Of a stretch of 27,251 nt of DNA, positions 12,931 through 19,711 are shown one piece after another. A program made the translations under genes and the position numbers. Under the pieces are notes generated by a model. It searched no databases. It was given only the letters and a program-made list of their open reading frames with translations, and was not told where the DNA came from. The stretch's first letter is position 1. The number at the start of each line of letters is the position of its first letter. The stretch is from the IMG/VR virus record IMGVR_UViG_3300003937_000011, positions 1 through 27,251 of that record; one strand, 5' to 3'. This DNA comes from a virus.

Positions 12931-12959
12931 TTGACATTTATGTCATATTTTGTTATAAT
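12931..12959 (+). promoter_or_regulatory. sigma70-type promoter
   Basis: TTGACA 12931-12936, 17 bases, TATAAT 12954-12959; leader contains GGAATTTTAAGGAATAACA, a variant of the shared motif. Drives the membrane protein gene at 13008. Confidence 0.9.
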
Positions 12960-13007
12960 ATATAAAGATGTAACAGGTAACTTTTAGGAATTTTAAGGAA
13001 TAACACA

Positions 13008-13280
13008 ATGGAATGGCTTTATTATTATATAACATTTGCAATATCAGGTGCTTTAGTAACTTGGTGGGCAATATTTAGACCCTCACTCCGATTAGTAGCC
13101 TATGAAACTAAAGGCAAACATCCTATGTTACACAATCAAATACTCTCTGGAATAGTCTGGGTAACCCTAGCTACAATAGCTATACCTGCTTTAATACTTC
13201 CAATACTGCATGATAAAATACGATTAAACTTTATTGTAAGTTTAACACGAGGATTTTTGCATTCAACCCCCAAAAATTAA
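13008..13280 (+). CDS. membrane protein with two helices, 90 aa
   Basis: ATG at 13008 follows TTTTAAGGAATAACACA (AAGGAA). Two hydrophobic segments: residues ~4-24 (LYYYITFAISGALVTWWAIF) and ~48-67 (GIVWVTLATIAIPALILPIL), joined by a basic loop, with a basic C-terminus. The predicted form is an inner-membrane hairpin. It has its own promoter and a second promoter follows its stop, so it is a one-gene transcript. No family recognised; an envelope-modifying early protein is an inference. Confidence 0.75.
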   Translation: MEWLYYYITFAISGALVTWWAIFRPSLRLVAYETKGKHPMLHNQILSGIVWVTLATIAIPALILPILHDKIRLNFIVSLTRGFLHSTPKN

Positions 13281-13299
13281 CATTGTTTAAAAATAGTAC

Positions 13300-13328
13300 T
13301 TGACATCTATCTTAAATTATAGTATAAT
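13300..13328 (+). promoter_or_regulatory. sigma70-type promoter
   Basis: TTGACA 13300-13305, 17 bases, TATAAT 13323-13328, AAAAATAGTAC upstream, and GTCGAAATTTAACATAAAA in the leader (a full copy of the shared motif). Drives 13379-14518. Confidence 0.9.
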
Positions 13329-13378
13329 ATTCATTTTAAAAGTCGAAATTTAACATAAAAATAGGGAGCAACAACGCA

Positions 13379-13753
13379 ATGCACACAACAGTAGACGAGA
13401 AAATTGACCAATGGTTTAAAGATAGAGGTATAGTAGAGAATGGTAAAACCATGAGTCAGGCTATAAAAACTCTAGAAGAAACTACTGAATTAATTGATGC
13501 AATTAATACTAATAATTTACTTGAGATAGTAGACGCAGTTGGCGACATATACGTTACCCTTAGAGGTGTATGTGTAGTACAAGGCATAGACCTATCTTTT
13601 TGTGCAGCCGCAGCCTATAATGAAATAAAAGACCGAAAAGGGTATCTTAGGGCTGACGGTACATTTGTTAAAGAACATGACAGACTACCTGAAAAATTAA
13701 TGTCTGATGAAAAGATAATACCTTTTAAGGAGGATAGTAAAGATGTGGATTAA
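13379..13753 (+). CDS. MazG-like nucleoside triphosphate pyrophosphohydrolase, 124 aa
   Basis: All-alpha NTP pyrophosphatase fold by motif: TLEETTELIDAI near residue 31 (ExxE-type metal ligands) and LEIVDAVGDIYVTLRG near 46 (ExxDAxGD), followed by YNEIKDRKGYLRADGTFVKEHD, the usual end of this phage group. Such enzymes hydrolyse (d)NTPs to monophosphates and pyrophosphate; in phages they may clean the nucleotide pool or lower alarmone levels, and which applies here cannot be told. GGGAG precedes the ATG. First gene of the 13300 transcript and fits with the reductase and thioredoxin genes as a nucleotide module. Confidence 0.85.
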   Translation: MHTTVDEKIDQWFKDRGIVENGKTMSQAIKTLEETTELIDAINTNNLLEIVDAVGDIYVTLRGVCVVQGIDLSFCAAAAYNEIKDRKGYLRADGTFVKEHDRLPEKLMSDEKIIPFKEDSKDVD

Positions 13754-14003
13754 AAAATCAATAGTAGCAGGTCTAATAGATGAAGTAGGTCAATTGGCTG
13801 AACGCATTAATAACACTGTTAATACCCAGTCAGAAGCAACTGTAGAGCTGGGAGAGTTAGTACTATTACTAAAATCTGTGGTGCTTGTACAAGAGGAAAG
13901 AATCGCTCAATTAGAACTAGAAAATGGGTGGGAACTTGAACAAACTACTAAGAAAGCTAGAGAAATTCTAGGTATTGAATCTGAAGATACAAAAATACAC
14001 TAA
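13743..14003 (+). CDS. hypothetical coiled-coil protein, 86 aa
   Basis: Overlaps the end of the MazG-like gene by 11 bases; AGGA lies upstream in the coding end of that gene. The product is helical with regular hydrophobic spacing (LIDEVGQLAERINNTVN, VELGELVLLLKSVVLVQEER), so it probably forms a dimeric coiled coil. No family known. Its stop TAA shares a base with the next ATG. Confidence 0.7.
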   Translation: MWIKKSIVAGLIDEVGQLAERINNTVNTQSEATVELGELVLLLKSVVLVQEERIAQLELENGWELEQTTKKAREILGIESEDTKIH

Positions 14004-14308
14004 TGGTATTTAGTAATAGTCATACCGCTTTGGATATAGGTGTTTGGGTCTACAACGAATTGGGGATAGAGGGCAGTGTTATGATTAACATTTGTCCTTT
14101 AGACGCAGATGGATACTGCCACGAAAACGCTTATATAGAAATCAATGAAAACCTTTCTATAGCAGAACAATCAGTTGCAATTTGCCACGAATTAATACAC
14201 TGGTTCCAGTTTCAAACTGTGGGAGAATTTGAAGAAGATGAAGCATACAACGGTGAGCTAGAACTATACAAACAGTATAGAAATGAAGTAAATCAAACAC
14301 TACACTAA
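14003..14308 (+). CDS. HExxH-motif protein, possible zinc metallopeptidase, 101 aa
   Basis: TAATG overlap with the preceding gene. The motif CHELIHWFQF near residue 60 has the HExxH zinc-binding signature, and an acidic helix about 20 residues on (EDEAYNGELELY) offers the third Glu ligand, as in ImmA/IrrE-like gluzincins. The N-terminal half (VMINICPLDADGYCHENAYIEINEN) is short beta structure. At 101 aa it is a minimal form. It could cleave a host regulator or a phage protein, or be a non-enzymatic zinc protein. The match is by motif only. Confidence 0.65.
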   Translation: MVFSNSHTALDIGVWVYNELGIEGSVMINICPLDADGYCHENAYIEINENLSIAEQSVAICHELIHWFQFQTVGEFEEDEAYNGELELYKQYRNEVNQTLH

Positions 14309-14323
14309 CAAGGAGAGATATAA

Positions 14324-14518
14324 GTGGAAGAACTATATAGAAAATTTGAAAAATTATCAATGGAACATGAACCATTGACAAGTGCTGGAATAATGATGGC
14401 GCAGGCTCTTACAATTTATAAGACCGCATTGCCCGAAGAAGAATTTAAGAGGATTACCGAACATATATTAGAAAGTAGGGATAATATTCTTGAAGTAGAA
14501 AGACCAACACTAAATTAA
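14324..14518 (+). CDS. hypothetical protein, 64 aa
   Basis: GTG start at 14324 with AAGGAGAG upstream. A single charged helical protein: MEELYRKFEKLSMEHEPLTS, then MMAQALTIYKTALPEEEFKRI and an acidic tail. No family recognised. Last gene of the 13300 transcript; another promoter follows within 40 bases. Confidence 0.7.
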   Translation: MEELYRKFEKLSMEHEPLTSAGIMMAQALTIYKTALPEEEFKRITEHILESRDNILEVERPTLN

Positions 14519-14554
14519 TGTTTACTATTACAAGTAACAAATAAAAAATATTTC

Positions 14555-14583
14555 TTGACTTTTTACTTAAAATTAAGTATAAT
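14555..14583 (+). promoter_or_regulatory. sigma70-type promoter
   Basis: TTGACT 14555-14560, 17 bases, TATAAT 14578-14583; AAAAAATATTTC upstream; ATCGAAAATTTAACAAAAG in the leader, the clearest copy of the shared motif. Confidence 0.9.
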
Positions 14584-14624
14584 ATTTATATAAAAATCGA
14601 AAATTTAACAAAAGAACGCAAAAG

Positions 14625-14903
14625 ATGAAAACAATTCAATTCCAATATCGCAAATCACCAGAAAACATAACAGATAGAAAAGCAATAATACTATCACCAC
14701 CCAGTAATAACTACTTCACGTTAGACATTACGGAACTGGACAAAGCAGAAAAGGTAAAACTTGAAGCAGGTTTGGTAGAGTTACAAAAGGGGGTTGATGA
14801 GGCTTTTACGATTAGAAATACCTGGCTGAGGGATAATGGTTACAATACTTGTTATCGCAATTTTACTAAAGACAAGATGTCCCAAGTAATTGAAGCTGGG
14901 TAG
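14625..14903 (+). CDS. hypothetical protein, 92 aa
   Basis: ATG 14625 follows the short leader directly; only a weak purine-rich site (AACGCAAAAG) is present. The N-terminal half, IQFQYRKSPENITDRKAIIL then PSNNYFTLDITEL, reads as a small beta-barrel-like domain of a type seen in phage proteins; the C-terminal half is helical. No function can be named. It stands between a promoter and a terminator. Confidence 0.75.
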   Translation: MKTIQFQYRKSPENITDRKAIILSPPSNNYFTLDITELDKAEKVKLEAGLVELQKGVDEAFTIRNTWLRDNGYNTCYRNFTKDKMSQVIEAG

Positions 14904-14915
14904 TAAGCACGGTTT

Positions 14916-14947
14916 TGCCTCATTCCAGAATATGGGGCATTTTTATT
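14916..14947 (+). terminator. rho-independent terminator
   Basis: TGCCTCAT (14916-14923) with ATGGGGCA (14932-14939), 8-base loop, then TTTTTATTT. Confidence 0.85.
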
Positions 14948-14963
14948 TACCACAGGAACTATA

Positions 14964-15182
14964 ATGTCCACATACAAAGAAGAAGTACAACAACAAAGAG
15001 CCCAGCTCTCTCGCTTGTACGAACAACAAGAAAGTTTAACTGAAAATATTAAGGGGTTGAAGCAGATAATCGCTACCTTAGAGTATGTCGATGGTAAAGA
15101 AACTGAAAAAGAAGAACAAAAGCTACAGGATATAATTACCCGAGCTAAAAAACCCGAACAATCTAATAAAGGAACCGAATAA
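14964..15182 (+). CDS. hypothetical coiled-coil protein, 72 aa
   Basis: Starts MSTYKEEVQQQRAQLSRLYE; residues 1-60 are a continuous amphipathic helix with heptad spacing (LTENIKGLKQIIATLEYV), then a basic-acidic tail. AGGA lies before the ATG. The stop is directly followed by the next start, so the two are likely made together. Function unknown. Confidence 0.7.
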   Translation: MSTYKEEVQQQRAQLSRLYEQQESLTENIKGLKQIIATLEYVDGKETEKEEQKLQDIITRAKKPEQSNKGTE

Positions 15183-15183
15183 C

Positions 15184-15552
15184 ATGGCATGGACAGATGA
15201 GAAAAAAGCAGAAGTAGTTTCAATGTACGAGGGCGCAGACCCGACTCCCGAAACTTCAATGGAAATAGTAAAAGAGATAGCAGACCAAGTGGAGGAATCT
15301 CCAAACGGTGTTCGCATGATTCTTACTAAAGCAGGAGTATATATTAAGAAGGCTACTACTAGTAAAGCTTCGACTGATGGTACCGCAAGTAAGCGTGTAT
15401 CTAAGGTGGCTGCTCACGCTAAGTTAACAGCTGAGATTACTAGTGCAGGACAGGAAGTAGACGCGGACATTATAGATAAGATGTCTGGTAAGGCTGCTAT
15501 GTATTTAGCTGATGTAATCAGTAAGATACAACGAGTTCAAGACGAACTTTAA
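15184..15552 (+). CDS. helix-turn-helix protein related to the 18619 gene product, 122 aa
   Basis: The first 50 residues (WTDEKKAEVVSMYEG ... ESPNGVRMILTKAGVYI) follow the same W-T-D...S-x-x-V-R/S-x-x-L-x-K-x-G pattern that is repeated in the larger protein encoded at 18619, so this looks like a single-unit relative. A Ser/Thr/Ala/Lys-rich linker and a helical C-terminal part follow. A DNA-binding role is inferred from the helix-turn-helix pattern. AAAGGAA precedes the ATG. A large hairpin terminator follows. Confidence 0.65.
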   Translation: MAWTDEKKAEVVSMYEGADPTPETSMEIVKEIADQVEESPNGVRMILTKAGVYIKKATTSKASTDGTASKRVSKVAAHAKLTAEITSAGQEVDADIIDKMSGKAAMYLADVISKIQRVQDEL

Positions 15553-15557
15553 AAGTT

Positions 15558-15626
15558 TTAGGGGGCAGGAGTAGATTCAGCCTTTTATAGGTGGACAGCA
15601 TACACAGACCCCCTAATTTTATTATT
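15558..15626 (+). terminator. stem with long loop and T-rich tail, probable terminator
   Basis: TTAGGGGG (15558-15565) with CCCCCTAA (15609-15616), loop of about 43 bases, followed by TTTTATTATTTT. The loop is too long for a classic terminator, so it might be a regulatory leader of the next gene, whose GGGAG site follows. Confidence 0.5.
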
Positions 15627-15644
15627 TTCTAATGGGAGATTACA

Positions 15645-16298
15645 ATGGCAAGAGTTAAAGTAAAGGATAGTGAAAAACTAAACCCTAGCAACATTCGTCA
15701 AGTAATCAACCTATTAGAAAGTGATAAACCAATTACTAAGAAAGAAGCGTGTAGTATTTTAAGAATTTCTTATAACACTACTCGTCTTGGTAATATTATC
15801 GCAGGGTTTAAAGAACGAGAAGAGACAACAAAAAGATTAAGAGCTAAAAATTATGGTCAACCTGCCACCGAGCGGGAAACTATTACTTCCATTGAGAGAT
15901 ACTTAGATGGTGAGCCTCTTTATAAGATTGCAGAGTCTTTGTTTCGTTCTTCAGCCTTTATAAAAGGAATTATGGTAAGGAACAACGTCCCCGTTCGTAC
16001 TACTAACCATAGTTACTTTCGCCCACAGTTACTCCCCGACGAAGTTCTCTCAGAGGACTACGAACTAGGTGAACTAGTATGGTCTACCGAATATAACCAT
16101 ACTGCGAGAATTAGCGGAAGACATGAAAAAGAAAATAATGTCCATTACCCTTGTTACGGCATATGGGTTCTGGGGGATTATTATAAACATGCTTACGTTT
16201 CGTGGTATGAGTTAGGTAGTCTACGACATTTACAACAGTTAGGAGTAAAGATAAATGATGAAATCCCTATTCTTGGACAAAATGGAAGAGGCTGGTGA
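15645..16298 (+). CDS. probable DNA-binding protein, 217 aa
   Basis: GGGAG precedes the ATG. The N-terminal part has helix-turn-helix-like units: KPITKKEACSILRISYNTTRLG near residue 28 and GEPLYKIAESLFRSSAFIKGIM near 90. The C-terminal half is a mixed domain with RISGRHEKENN and an aromatic stretch (HYPCYGIWVLGDYYKHAYVS). No exact family is recognised, but T5-like phages have proteins of this build near the replication genes. A regulator or accessory replication factor is an inference. Its 3' end overlaps the next gene by over 40 bases. Confidence 0.7.
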   Translation: MARVKVKDSEKLNPSNIRQVINLLESDKPITKKEACSILRISYNTTRLGNIIAGFKEREETTKRLRAKNYGQPATERETITSIERYLDGEPLYKIAESLFRSSAFIKGIMVRNNVPVRTTNHSYFRPQLLPDEVLSEDYELGELVWSTEYNHTARISGRHEKENNVHYPCYGIWVLGDYYKHAYVSWYELGSLRHLQQLGVKINDEIPILGQNGRGW

Positions 16299-16533
16299 TG
16301 CAGTTATTACGTATCGAAGTCCAGTTTCCAAAAAGCTCAAGTACAATGTATGTACATTAGAATTTAATTCTTGTGATTACATAAAAGAGAAAAATCAAAA
16401 GAAAAATATAACGGTGAAAGAGGGTTGTGTTCTACTATTCTGTTGGGATACAGACTCTTTTAGACAAATAAACATTACGGCAGTAACAAGTATACAACCT
16501 TTAGGAACGATTTTAAGGAATAGAATACCATGA
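16255..16533 (+). CDS. hypothetical protein, 92 aa
   Basis: ATG at 16255 or 16258, inside the end of the preceding gene, with AGGAG about 10 bases upstream. Beta-rich pattern (AVITYRSPVSKKLKYNVCTLEF, CVLLFCWDTDSFRQINITAV) with four Cys but no ordered motif. It ends at the start of the PC4-like gene. No family recognised; overlaps on both sides point to tight co-expression. Confidence 0.65.
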   Translation: MMKSLFLDKMEEAGDAVITYRSPVSKKLKYNVCTLEFNSCDYIKEKNQKKNITVKEGCVLLFCWDTDSFRQINITAVTSIQPLGTILRNRIP

Positions 16534-16826
16534 GCATTACTGATGATGATGTTTACGAAAAGATAATTTTAGAACAAGAAGATAAAGAAATACAATATAG
16601 GTTAGTTGTATCTACTTTCAGAGATGTTGAGTATGTTCATATAAGAAAATACTATTTAGACTTTGAAGGGGAGTATAAACCCACGAAAGAGGGAGTGTGC
16701 ATACCATTTGAACTTAACAGTCTATCCAACTTATTTGAAGGTTTAGTAGAACTACTATCCTTATCAGAAAGCAAAAGCATTATACAAGAACACTTTAAAC
16801 ACTTATTAAGAGATTTATATGACTAA
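16530..16826 (+). CDS. PC4-like ssDNA-binding transcription cofactor, 98 aa
   Basis: Residues ~22-80 match the PC4/p15 layout: RLVVSTFRDVEYVHIRKYYL (VRVxxFRGxxYVDIRxYY in the family), DFEGEYKPTKEGVCIPFEL (xDxxGExxPTKKGIxLxxxx), then a closing helix. The family binds single-stranded DNA as a dimer and can stimulate transcription or replication; phage members are known. The acidic first 20 residues are extra. It lies just upstream of the ligase genes, overlapping ligA. I see no known T5 protein of this name, so this call rests on the motif. Confidence 0.75.
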   Translation: MSITDDDVYEKIILEQEDKEIQYRLVVSTFRDVEYVHIRKYYLDFEGEYKPTKEGVCIPFELNSLSNLFEGLVELLSLSESKSIIQEHFKHLLRDLYD

Positions 16827-17802
16827 AGACTTATTAGATAAGGCATCAAAGGCGTACTTCGAAGGTTCGCCTTTTTTGTCCGACGAAGAATTTGATGCCC
16901 TCGCAGAGAAAGAAGGCTATGAGCGTGTAGGATACAATCCAGACGCTAAACAACAACACCTGTTCCCTTTATACTCGTTACAAAAAGTATTCGAAGGGGA
17001 AGACACTCCACCCGTATATAAAAGTAAAGTAATTGAAACCCCTAAATTAGATGGGGCTGCAATTGCTGTACAGTATAAAAAGGGAAAACTTTTCAAAGTA
17101 ATAACTAGAGGCGATGGTATCGCAGGGGTAGACGTAACCGATAAATTTATGTTTTCTGACCTTATACCAAAACAGTTTCATTCTGGTTTAGAATTTAAAG
17201 ACTGGGGTATAATGCAAATTACAGGTGAAATAGTAGCTCCTAAGGAAATTCCTAATGCACGGAATTATGCGGCAGGAGCATTGAATCTAAAGGATATTAA
17301 TGAGTTTAGAAATCGAAATCTTACTTTTATTGCTTATAGTGTAGAACCCACAATAAGTTCTTACTATAAGACCGATATGAGTAGTCTACTATATGAAGGT
17401 TTTAATGTAGTAACCTGTGACCAAAGTAATAATTGGAACGAGTTTCCAAACGATGGTAAAGTAATACGTGTAGATAGTAACCTAGAGTATGATATGTTAG
17501 GATATACATCTCACCACCCTAGAGGAGCGTATGCTCTGAAGACTAGGGAAGAAGGTATTGAAACTACATTATTAGATGTGATATGGCAGACAGGTAAAAG
17601 TGGAAAAGTTACTCCAGTAGCAATACTAGACCCTATAGAAATTGATGACGCTATAATTTCAAGGGCAACCTTGAACAACATAGCATACATCAAAAGTTTG
17701 AATCTTGAAATAGGGTGTCGAGTAAAGGTAATAAGGGCGGGCAAGATAATCCCCCGAGTTATTGAAAGAGTCAGTGGTAACATGGAAAAAAATAATACTT
17801 GA
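16819..17802 (+). CDS. ligA: NAD+-dependent DNA ligase, subunit A (adenylation and OB domains), 327 aa
   Basis: N-terminal half of a ligase split over two genes, as in T5. Residues 1-45 hold a short Ia (NMN-binding) region, AYFEGSPFLSDEEFDAL. The nucleotidyltransferase domain has the adenylated Lys 76 in TPKLDGAAIAV, then TRGDGIAG, TGEIV, NARNYAAGALN and YALKTREE. The OB-fold runs from about 245: WQTGKSGKVTPVAIL, RATLNNIAYIK, VIRAGKIIPRV. It seals nicks left after flap removal. The ATG lies before the stop of the PC4-like gene. The zinc, helix-hairpin-helix and BRCT parts are encoded by the next gene. The TGA stop forms part of the -35 box of the promoter in front of that gene. Confidence 0.95.
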   Translation: MTKDLLDKASKAYFEGSPFLSDEEFDALAEKEGYERVGYNPDAKQQHLFPLYSLQKVFEGEDTPPVYKSKVIETPKLDGAAIAVQYKKGKLFKVITRGDGIAGVDVTDKFMFSDLIPKQFHSGLEFKDWGIMQITGEIVAPKEIPNARNYAAGALNLKDINEFRNRNLTFIAYSVEPTISSYYKTDMSSLLYEGFNVVTCDQSNNWNEFPNDGKVIRVDSNLEYDMLGYTSHHPRGAYALKTREEGIETTLLDVIWQTGKSGKVTPVAILDPIEIDDAIISRATLNNIAYIKSLNLEIGCRVKVIRAGKIIPRVIERVSGNMEKNNT

Positions 17803-17827
17803 CTTTTTGGTAAAACTTTAGTATAAT
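17799..17827 (+). promoter_or_regulatory. sigma70-type promoter between ligA and ligB
   Basis: TTGACT 17799-17804, 17 bases, TATAAT 17822-17827, with AAAAATAATAC upstream. The -35 box contains the ligA stop codon, and the leader before ligB is only about 25 bases (GAGAAATAACATC). Confidence 0.9.
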
Positions 17828-17857
17828 ATATGATATAGAAAATTGAGAAATAACATC

Positions 17858-18622
17858 ATGAATTTAAGAACTATTACTGAACCTACCTCATGCCCTACTT
17901 GTAATTCTACATTAGAGTTGGTGAATGACCAACTTTTCTGCAGGAACAACAACTGTGAGGCTAAGACTAGTAAATTGATAGAACATTTCGCAAAGACTCT
18001 GAAAATTAAAGGACTCGGACCGAAAACGATTGATAAGCTACCTCTTAATTCTATATCAGATATTTATTCTATTTCTAAGAAAGAAATATCGAGTGAAATT
18101 GGGGAAAAGTTAGGAACAAAACTGTACGAACAGATTGAAAAAAGTAAGTCTGTAGATGCTAAAACTTTGTTACCTGCTTTCTCTATTTCATTGATTGGCA
18201 ACACTGCTTCCAAGCGACTATTTAGTAAGATTTCTCACATGAATGATATTAATGAAAAGAGTTGCGTATCGGCAGGACTGGGGCCAAAATCCTGTGCTAA
18301 CTTACTCGAATGGTATTATAGTGATTATAAAGATAACCTAGAGTATTTGCCTTTTTCATTCCAGGCAGGTGTACAAGAACCAACAGCTGAAAGTATCGGA
18401 AAATCAGTCTGTATTACAGGGAAACTTAATGATTATAAAAATAGAACTCTTGCAAAAGAGTATTTAGAATCGTTAGGGTTTACCGTTACTTCCTCTGTTA
18501 CTAAGAAAACAGATTACTTAGTGGATGAAGAAGGAAGAAAATCAAGTAAGAGTACTAAAGCCGAAAGCTATGGTATTCCAATTTTAACAATAAAAGATAT
18601 AATTAAGGAAAATTTATTATGA
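17858..18622 (+). CDS. ligB: NAD+-dependent DNA ligase, subunit B (zinc finger, HhH, BRCT), 254 aa
   Basis: C-terminal half of the split ligase. Residues ~12-36 form the four-Cys zinc finger (CPTC...FCRNNNCEA); helix-hairpin-helix repeats follow (IKGLGPKTIDKLPLNSISDIY; SAGLGPKSCANLLEWY), and a BRCT domain ends the protein (GKSVCITGKLNDYKNRTLAKEYLESLG ... TDYLVDEEG ... GIPILTIKDI). It should bind DNA and join LigA to give a full enzyme of about 581 residues, shorter than bacterial LigA. ATG 17858 is chosen; a TTG at 17843 in frame would add five residues. No strong ribosome site is seen. Made from its own promoter, so its amount can differ from LigA. Confidence 0.95.
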   Translation: MNLRTITEPTSCPTCNSTLELVNDQLFCRNNNCEAKTSKLIEHFAKTLKIKGLGPKTIDKLPLNSISDIYSISKKEISSEIGEKLGTKLYEQIEKSKSVDAKTLLPAFSISLIGNTASKRLFSKISHMNDINEKSCVSAGLGPKSCANLLEWYYSDYKDNLEYLPFSFQAGVQEPTAESIGKSVCITGKLNDYKNRTLAKEYLESLGFTVTSSVTKKTDYLVDEEGRKSSKSTKAESYGIPILTIKDIIKENLL

Positions 18623-19347
18623 CAACTCCAAGATGGACAGATGACCGTACTCGTATCCTTTCAGCTATTGCTGAAGGTATGGATACCGTTTCACAAGACA
18701 CCGTAGCCTCAGCAGCAGTAGAACTAGATACAACAACTCGTTCTGTTAGCTCTAAGTTACGTAAAATGGGCTATGACGTAGAACTAGCAAGTTCTGCTCA
18801 CAAGAAAGCCTTCACAGATGAGCAGGCAGAATCATTGTCTAGCTTCGTTACTGGTAACAGTAGCAATTACACATATGCAGATATTGCTGCTAGTTTTGAA
18901 GGCGGTGCTTTCACAGCTAAGCAAGTACAAGGCAAAATTCTTTCAATGGAATTAACTGACCATGTAAAACCTGCAGAAAAAATCGAGGTTGCTCGTACTT
19001 ATACTCCTGCTGAAGAAGCTACTTTCTTAGAAATGCACGCTAATGGTGCTTTCGTTGAAGAGCTAGCAGACGCATTAGGTAAGTCAATTAACTCAATTCG
19101 TGGTAAAGCATTATCTTTCCTACGTTCTGGCGAAATTACTTCAATTCCAAAGCAAAAAGAATCACGTGCGAAAGCTAACGTTGATGCACTTGAAGCTCTT
19201 GGCGATATCTCTGGTTTAACAGTAGAGCAAATCGCTGAATCTATTGAAAAGACTGTACGTGGTGTTAAGACTATGTTAACACGCCGTGGTTTGTCTTGTT
19301 CAAATCATGATGGTGCTAAAAAAGCCGCTAAAAACGCAGCTGCTTAA
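18619..19347 (+). CDS. repeat helix-turn-helix DNA-binding protein, T5 D5-like candidate, 242 aa
   Basis: ATGA overlap with ligB; AAGGAA upstream. Four related units: residues ~5-55 (WTDDRTRILSAIAEG ... SVSSKLRKMGYDV), ~62-115, ~125-175 (YTPAEEATFLEMH ... SINSIRGKALSFLR) and ~190-230 (LTVEQIAESIEKTVRGVKTMLTRRG). Each resembles a small Myb/SANT or GcrA-type helix-turn-helix. Size and place next to the replication helicase fit the T5 D5 DNA-binding regulator; this is inference from position. The codons favour GCT, GGT and CGT more than neighbouring genes, typical of a highly expressed protein. A strong terminator follows. Confidence 0.7.
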   Translation: MTTPRWTDDRTRILSAIAEGMDTVSQDTVASAAVELDTTTRSVSSKLRKMGYDVELASSAHKKAFTDEQAESLSSFVTGNSSNYTYADIAASFEGGAFTAKQVQGKILSMELTDHVKPAEKIEVARTYTPAEEATFLEMHANGAFVEELADALGKSINSIRGKALSFLRSGEITSIPKQKESRAKANVDALEALGDISGLTVEQIAESIEKTVRGVKTMLTRRGLSCSNHDGAKKAAKNAAA

Positions 19348-19362
19348 TTGGTAATTTAAGTG

Positions 19363-19395
19363 AAAGGTAGCAATCATACGTTGCTACCTTTTTTT
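19363..19395 (+). terminator. rho-independent terminator
   Basis: GGTAGCAA (19366-19373) with TTGCTACC (19381-19388), 7-base loop, then seven T; flanking AAA/TTT can extend the stem. Confidence 0.93.
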
Positions 19396-19411
19396 GTCGG
19401 AGAATTAAAGT

Positions 19412-19711
19412 ATGAAATTGATAGCAAAATTCCACGACGTGGACAGCTTCACAGCAACTGAAGCAATTAGACGAGCAAAAGACCTTCTAGGCGATTACAC
19501 AGATATCCGAGCATACCCAAGTACTAATGACCCTTGGGATATTGTGTATTATGCACTTCAACAAATCGTTACTGGGGAGCAATTAAATATGCTCTTTGAC
19601 GAGGGTGCGCTCTATCCTATAAAACTAAAAGAGTTACGGTCAGAAATATTAGGCAGATTAACAGCCGAGCTAGATGAAGTAATTCAGGATAACGAACATA
19701 AGGCTAAATAA
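19412..19711 (+). CDS. hypothetical protein, 99 aa
   Basis: CGGAG lies upstream of ATG 19412. Mixed alpha/beta pattern: MKLIAKFHDVDSFTATEAIR at the start, then SEILGRLTAELDEVIQDNE at the end, mostly helical. No family recognised. The stop shares a base with the helicase ATG (TAATG), so it is likely part of the replication transcript. No promoter of the common type is seen after the terminator at 19363-19395, so expression may come from read-through. Confidence 0.75.
   Translation: MKLIAKFHDVDSFTATEAIRRAKDLLGDYTDIRAYPSTNDPWDIVYYALQQIVTGEQLNMLFDEGALYPIKLKELRSEILGRLTAELDEVIQDNEHKAK

Noticed and set aside
14519-14545. Possible hairpin TGTTTAC/GTAACA as terminator
   Set aside because: Short, imperfect and not followed by a T-run.
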